Below are positions 61,457-64,000 of a stretch of DNA of 64,000 bases, piece after piece (position 1 is the first letter of the stretch; each line of letters starts with the position of its first letter). This stretch comes from Colletotrichum lupini. Lineage: Eukaryota; Ascomycota; Sordariomycetes; Glomerellales; Glomerellaceae. Below the pieces are notes generated by a model. The model was not told the DNA's origin, ran no database searches, and saw only the letters and a program-made list of their open reading frames with translations. The position numbers and the translations under genes were made by a program. The stretch is from positions 806,001-870,000 of the forward strand of contig NC_064679.1 of the NCBI RefSeq assembly GCF_023278565.1, in the 5' to 3' direction.

Positions 61457-64000
61457 TTACTTGGTCCTTACAGGTAAGGCGATTTTGGCTTTGTCGCTTT
61501 GCTCTTCAGCCGCATCCATGTACAAGTCAATCAGACAACCGGCAGACCACGCCTGTGTAGGGCACTATTGTTTGTCAGCAAATGAGCCACTGTTTACAAT
61601 CAGAAACAACTTACAGAATCGGGGCAATCTTCGCCATCCTTTTGCGTCAGCTCCGCGAGTCCGGCCCAGACGCTTTCCCGGATCATCTGCTTGCAGCCCA
61701 TGAGTCTCCGCGTAACTTGCTGGAAGGCCTCGATGCGTCCAGCCTGGTCACCTCTTCTGGCGAGGTCAAACTTGAGCAGGGCACGGAGGAAGAAACCAGT
61801 TGGCCACAGCCATTCCGGGCCCTGGTGGTAGTTTCGTCCCTTGCTAGTGGCGAAGTCCTCACTGTCTTCGCTGTTGCGGTAGTACGGCCTGTAGTTGAGA
61901 TCGGCGGGGTCGAGGGTCGCCATGCCTGTAGGCCCACGGATGGACTTGTCGGCTACCAAGAGGGCGTGCAGCGCATGCGCGGGATCAAAGAGCTCGGGTG
62001 CCGCGCACATGGCGATGGGGAAGTTGGCACGCAGCTGGTAGTCCTCGTACTCCTTGCCAGACTTGTACAAGTCCTTGTAAATTCCGCGACGATTGATGAC
62101 CTGCGGGTTGACATCGTACTTGCCGTCTTCCTCAGAAGAAAGAGGAACCCAGTAGCATCGCTCAAAGCTGTCGCGAATCAGGTTGGCCCACTCTCTGTGA
62201 GAAATTGTCGACTCGTCTGCCTTCTTCACGGACGAATACTGGTACTTGCCTTGCTGGTTGAGCGACGCCACCCACTTCAGAGTGCTGTATAGGAGACCAG
62301 TGATCTCAATGGCAGCGCCGTCACGGGGTGTACCGGGAACACCCTTTGAGCCAGCTTTTTCGCTTTCGCCCATCTTGTCCATCCATGTACCGCAGTTATT
62401 CTGGTTACCACCAAAGATGATGCCAGTGTCCCAGTCAGTCTTGATGGAAATGTTGAAGCCATTGTCACTCATCTGCGAGTCGATCGAGGGACCAGCATTG
62501 GCCTCACGGAAGGACATGCCAGATGCGTGTCTCTGCAGCGCTTCCTGGATGATATCCTCGATGGTGCTCTCCTGGGAATAGGTGCGAGAGTCATCGACAT
62601 CGAACCAGGTATCGTCGTAAGGCAGGAAGCGTCTCTTGACCTTTTCCTGGAGCAGGTCCAGTCCATTGGGTGCGAACTTGGTGTAGTCTTGGATGCACTG
62701 AAGGAAGAACCAGATGGAGTCGCGAGAGTTGTAACGCGGCAAAGCTCCGCTGCTGAGCAGGTTGGGAATCATACCGTGCTTCAGAACGCTGGCAAAGGCA
62801 AGGATGTGCTCCTTTGCTTCGTCGAAACGGCCGGTGCCAAGGTAGAGACCACGCAAGGAGATGAAGACATCACGTCCCCAGCATCTCGCCCACTCGACGG
62901 CAAAATGAGGCAGACCGGCAGCCAACGATGGGACCAGCTTCTTGGGCCACAAAGAGCCAGATTTGACCAGGCCAGTCTCTTGCACGCTGACCATGGCGAG
63001 ACTTTGGAGGAACCATTGTCCTTCGCGAACGTTGTCGTTCATGAGTTCAAGTCCACGCTCCCAAGAGGCAGTGTACAAGGTGCGCAGGACGAGGCCAAAG
63101 TATCTTGGCAGCAAAAAGCTGGGGATCTTGCGAATCGCATCAAACCGCTCCTTGAGCCAGACGGCGGGCTTCTCAAGGTTCTCAAAGTCGGGAGTCTTGC
63201 TGATGCGCTCCAGGCGTCCGACAATGTAATCCAGAGCCCATTGGCCGTCACGAAGATTCTGGCACAGAGGATGAGCGAGGTTGTTGTCCCGGATGATATC
63301 CTTCAGAAGACTCCACCATCCCTGGAGACCGGCATAAACGAGCTTGCCGTAGCCGGGAATCTCGTAGCAGCCATCGTTGCCACCGCTTCCATCACGTTCC
63401 TCGGCCTCACATCGGTAAAGCAGGAAGTTGAGATCCACCAGGTTCAGGTTCTCAACCGCGGACCTAGCACCCGAGGTGACGTAGTTGTCGAGACCAGATG
63501 AGTGCTCAGCTGCCGGGATCCATGTCTCGAAAAGAGCAATGCTGCCAGGAGGGAACTTGTCGCGCACAGTAATAATGGTATCGTCGCCCTTGACCTCCAT
63601 GCGAACGCCGGGGACATCTACCACGCGACTAGGCAGGCCACGCAGAAGCTTCTTGTCCTCCAGAGCCTCCTTGCGAGCCTCGTCGCTTGCATCCACCTCA
63701 AGCATCCAGCTGCCAAGATGACGGGCTTTGGTGCCTCCAAGGTGTACCGCGTTGAAAGCGCCATTGCCGTTGCCGTAGCCAGGGAAAGCAGTGTGGGCAA
63801 TCAGGAAGTATCCCTTTCTCGACTCAGGGTGTACTCTGTGTACGGTGATGTACTGATCCTCATGATGAATGTGAGTCTCATCGTATCCGTCCTTGCCCAT
63901 GAGGGTGTGGATCTGGTTCAAGAGCTTCTTGATGCCGCCAATGCCGTTTCCGCCGCCACCAATCTTAACAGGCTTGGAGGATGACTCAGACGTGTACAGC
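61457..64000 (-). CDS. gdb1: Glycogen debranching enzyme, C-terminal half (5' end outside window)
   Basis: Bifunctional cytosolic enzyme that moves maltotriosyl stubs and hydrolyses the alpha-1,6 branch of glycogen. The window holds about 826 codons of the roughly 1,530 expected; the 4-alpha-glucanotransferase half lies beyond 64000. Exons are (beyond 64000)-61615 and 61552-61457 with a 62-nt intron, and the last exon encodes AWSAGCLIDLYMDAAEE. The amylo-1,6-glucosidase (GDE_C) domain shows EWARCWGRDVFISLRGLYLG, SRDSIWFFLQCIQDY and TDWDTGIIFGGNQNNCGTW, with catalytic acids expected in WGRD and in the acidic segments after it. The upstream part has the central-domain sequence GYFLIAHTAFPGYGNGNGAF. 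The frame is open to the window edge. One copy per genome is the rule. Confidence 0.95.

Noticed and set aside
62527..63501. 324-codon + strand open frame opposite the debranching enzyme
   Set aside because: Antisense shadow of a strongly conserved coding sequence.
1..64000. CRISPR array, bacterial operons or rRNA genes
   Set aside because: No spaced direct repeats of that kind and no rRNA motifs; gene structure is clearly eukaryotic.

Overview
The window is nuclear DNA from a filamentous ascomycete, most likely a Sordariomycete with a plant-associated or saprotrophic lifestyle. This rests on short 50-130 nt spliceosomal introns, fungal-only families (Zn2Cys6 regulator, DUF3425 bZIP, HET domain, GH7 cellobiohydrolase, tannase/feruloyl esterase, siderophore-iron transporter, TAP-like secreted peptidase, 7TM-RGS protein) and an A/T-saturated block with the signature of repeat-induced point mutation (RIP). 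The species cannot be fixed from sequence alone.

Layout. 1-2.4 kb: no gene recognised. 2.4-4.0 kb: secreted GH7 cellobiohydrolase (+). 5.6-6.7 kb: DUF3425 bZIP-type regulator (+), tail-to-tail with an alpha/beta hydrolase (-, 6.9-7.7 kb). 8.6-10.2 kb: Zn2Cys6 regulator of UPC2 type (-) whose zinc cluster is split by a GC-AG intron. 10.9-12.6 kb: secreted tannase/feruloyl esterase (-). 14.0-14.6 kb: PLAC8 protein (+). 14.9-15.5 kb: small eight-cysteine secreted protein (-). 16.9-18.8 kb: secreted TAP-like peptidase (-). 19.4-20.5 kb: medium-chain oxidoreductase (-). 22.1-24.0 kb: siderophore-iron transporter (-) with an exact iron-GATA site upstream.

From 24 to 28.6 kb no gene is recognised. 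28.86-36.50 kb is one LTR retrotransposon, 7.6 kb with 196-bp LTRs, destroyed by RIP. Its right LTR abuts a 5'-truncated SDR reductase gene (36.5-37.3 kb). An intact HET-domain gene (37.7-39.9 kb) and a frameshifted NACHT/STAND-like remnant (40.5-41.4 kb) follow. The gene order then becomes ordinary: a MetE-like methyltransferase (+, 42.7-43.9 kb) and a seven-transmembrane RGS protein (-, 44.6-46.6 kb).

46.6-57.5 kb is gene-poor. It holds one probable small Ser/Gln-rich protein (52.3-52.7 kb) and ends in a long pyrimidine-rich leader before a single-pass Cys-rich membrane protein (57.5-58.3 kb). The right end has a SAM-dependent methyltransferase (+, 60.0-61.1 kb) and the C-terminal half of glycogen debranching enzyme (-, 61.5 kb to the window edge).

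The left 24 kb reads as a collection of secreted hydrolases, transport and regulatory genes suited to life on plant material, without an obvious biosynthetic cluster. The middle is a transposon-associated, fast-changing segment with probable allorecognition-type genes. The most informative structural signal is in the two LTRs. All 24 differences between them are C/T or G/A transitions, and they split cleanly so that the outer half of each LTR is the less mutated copy.
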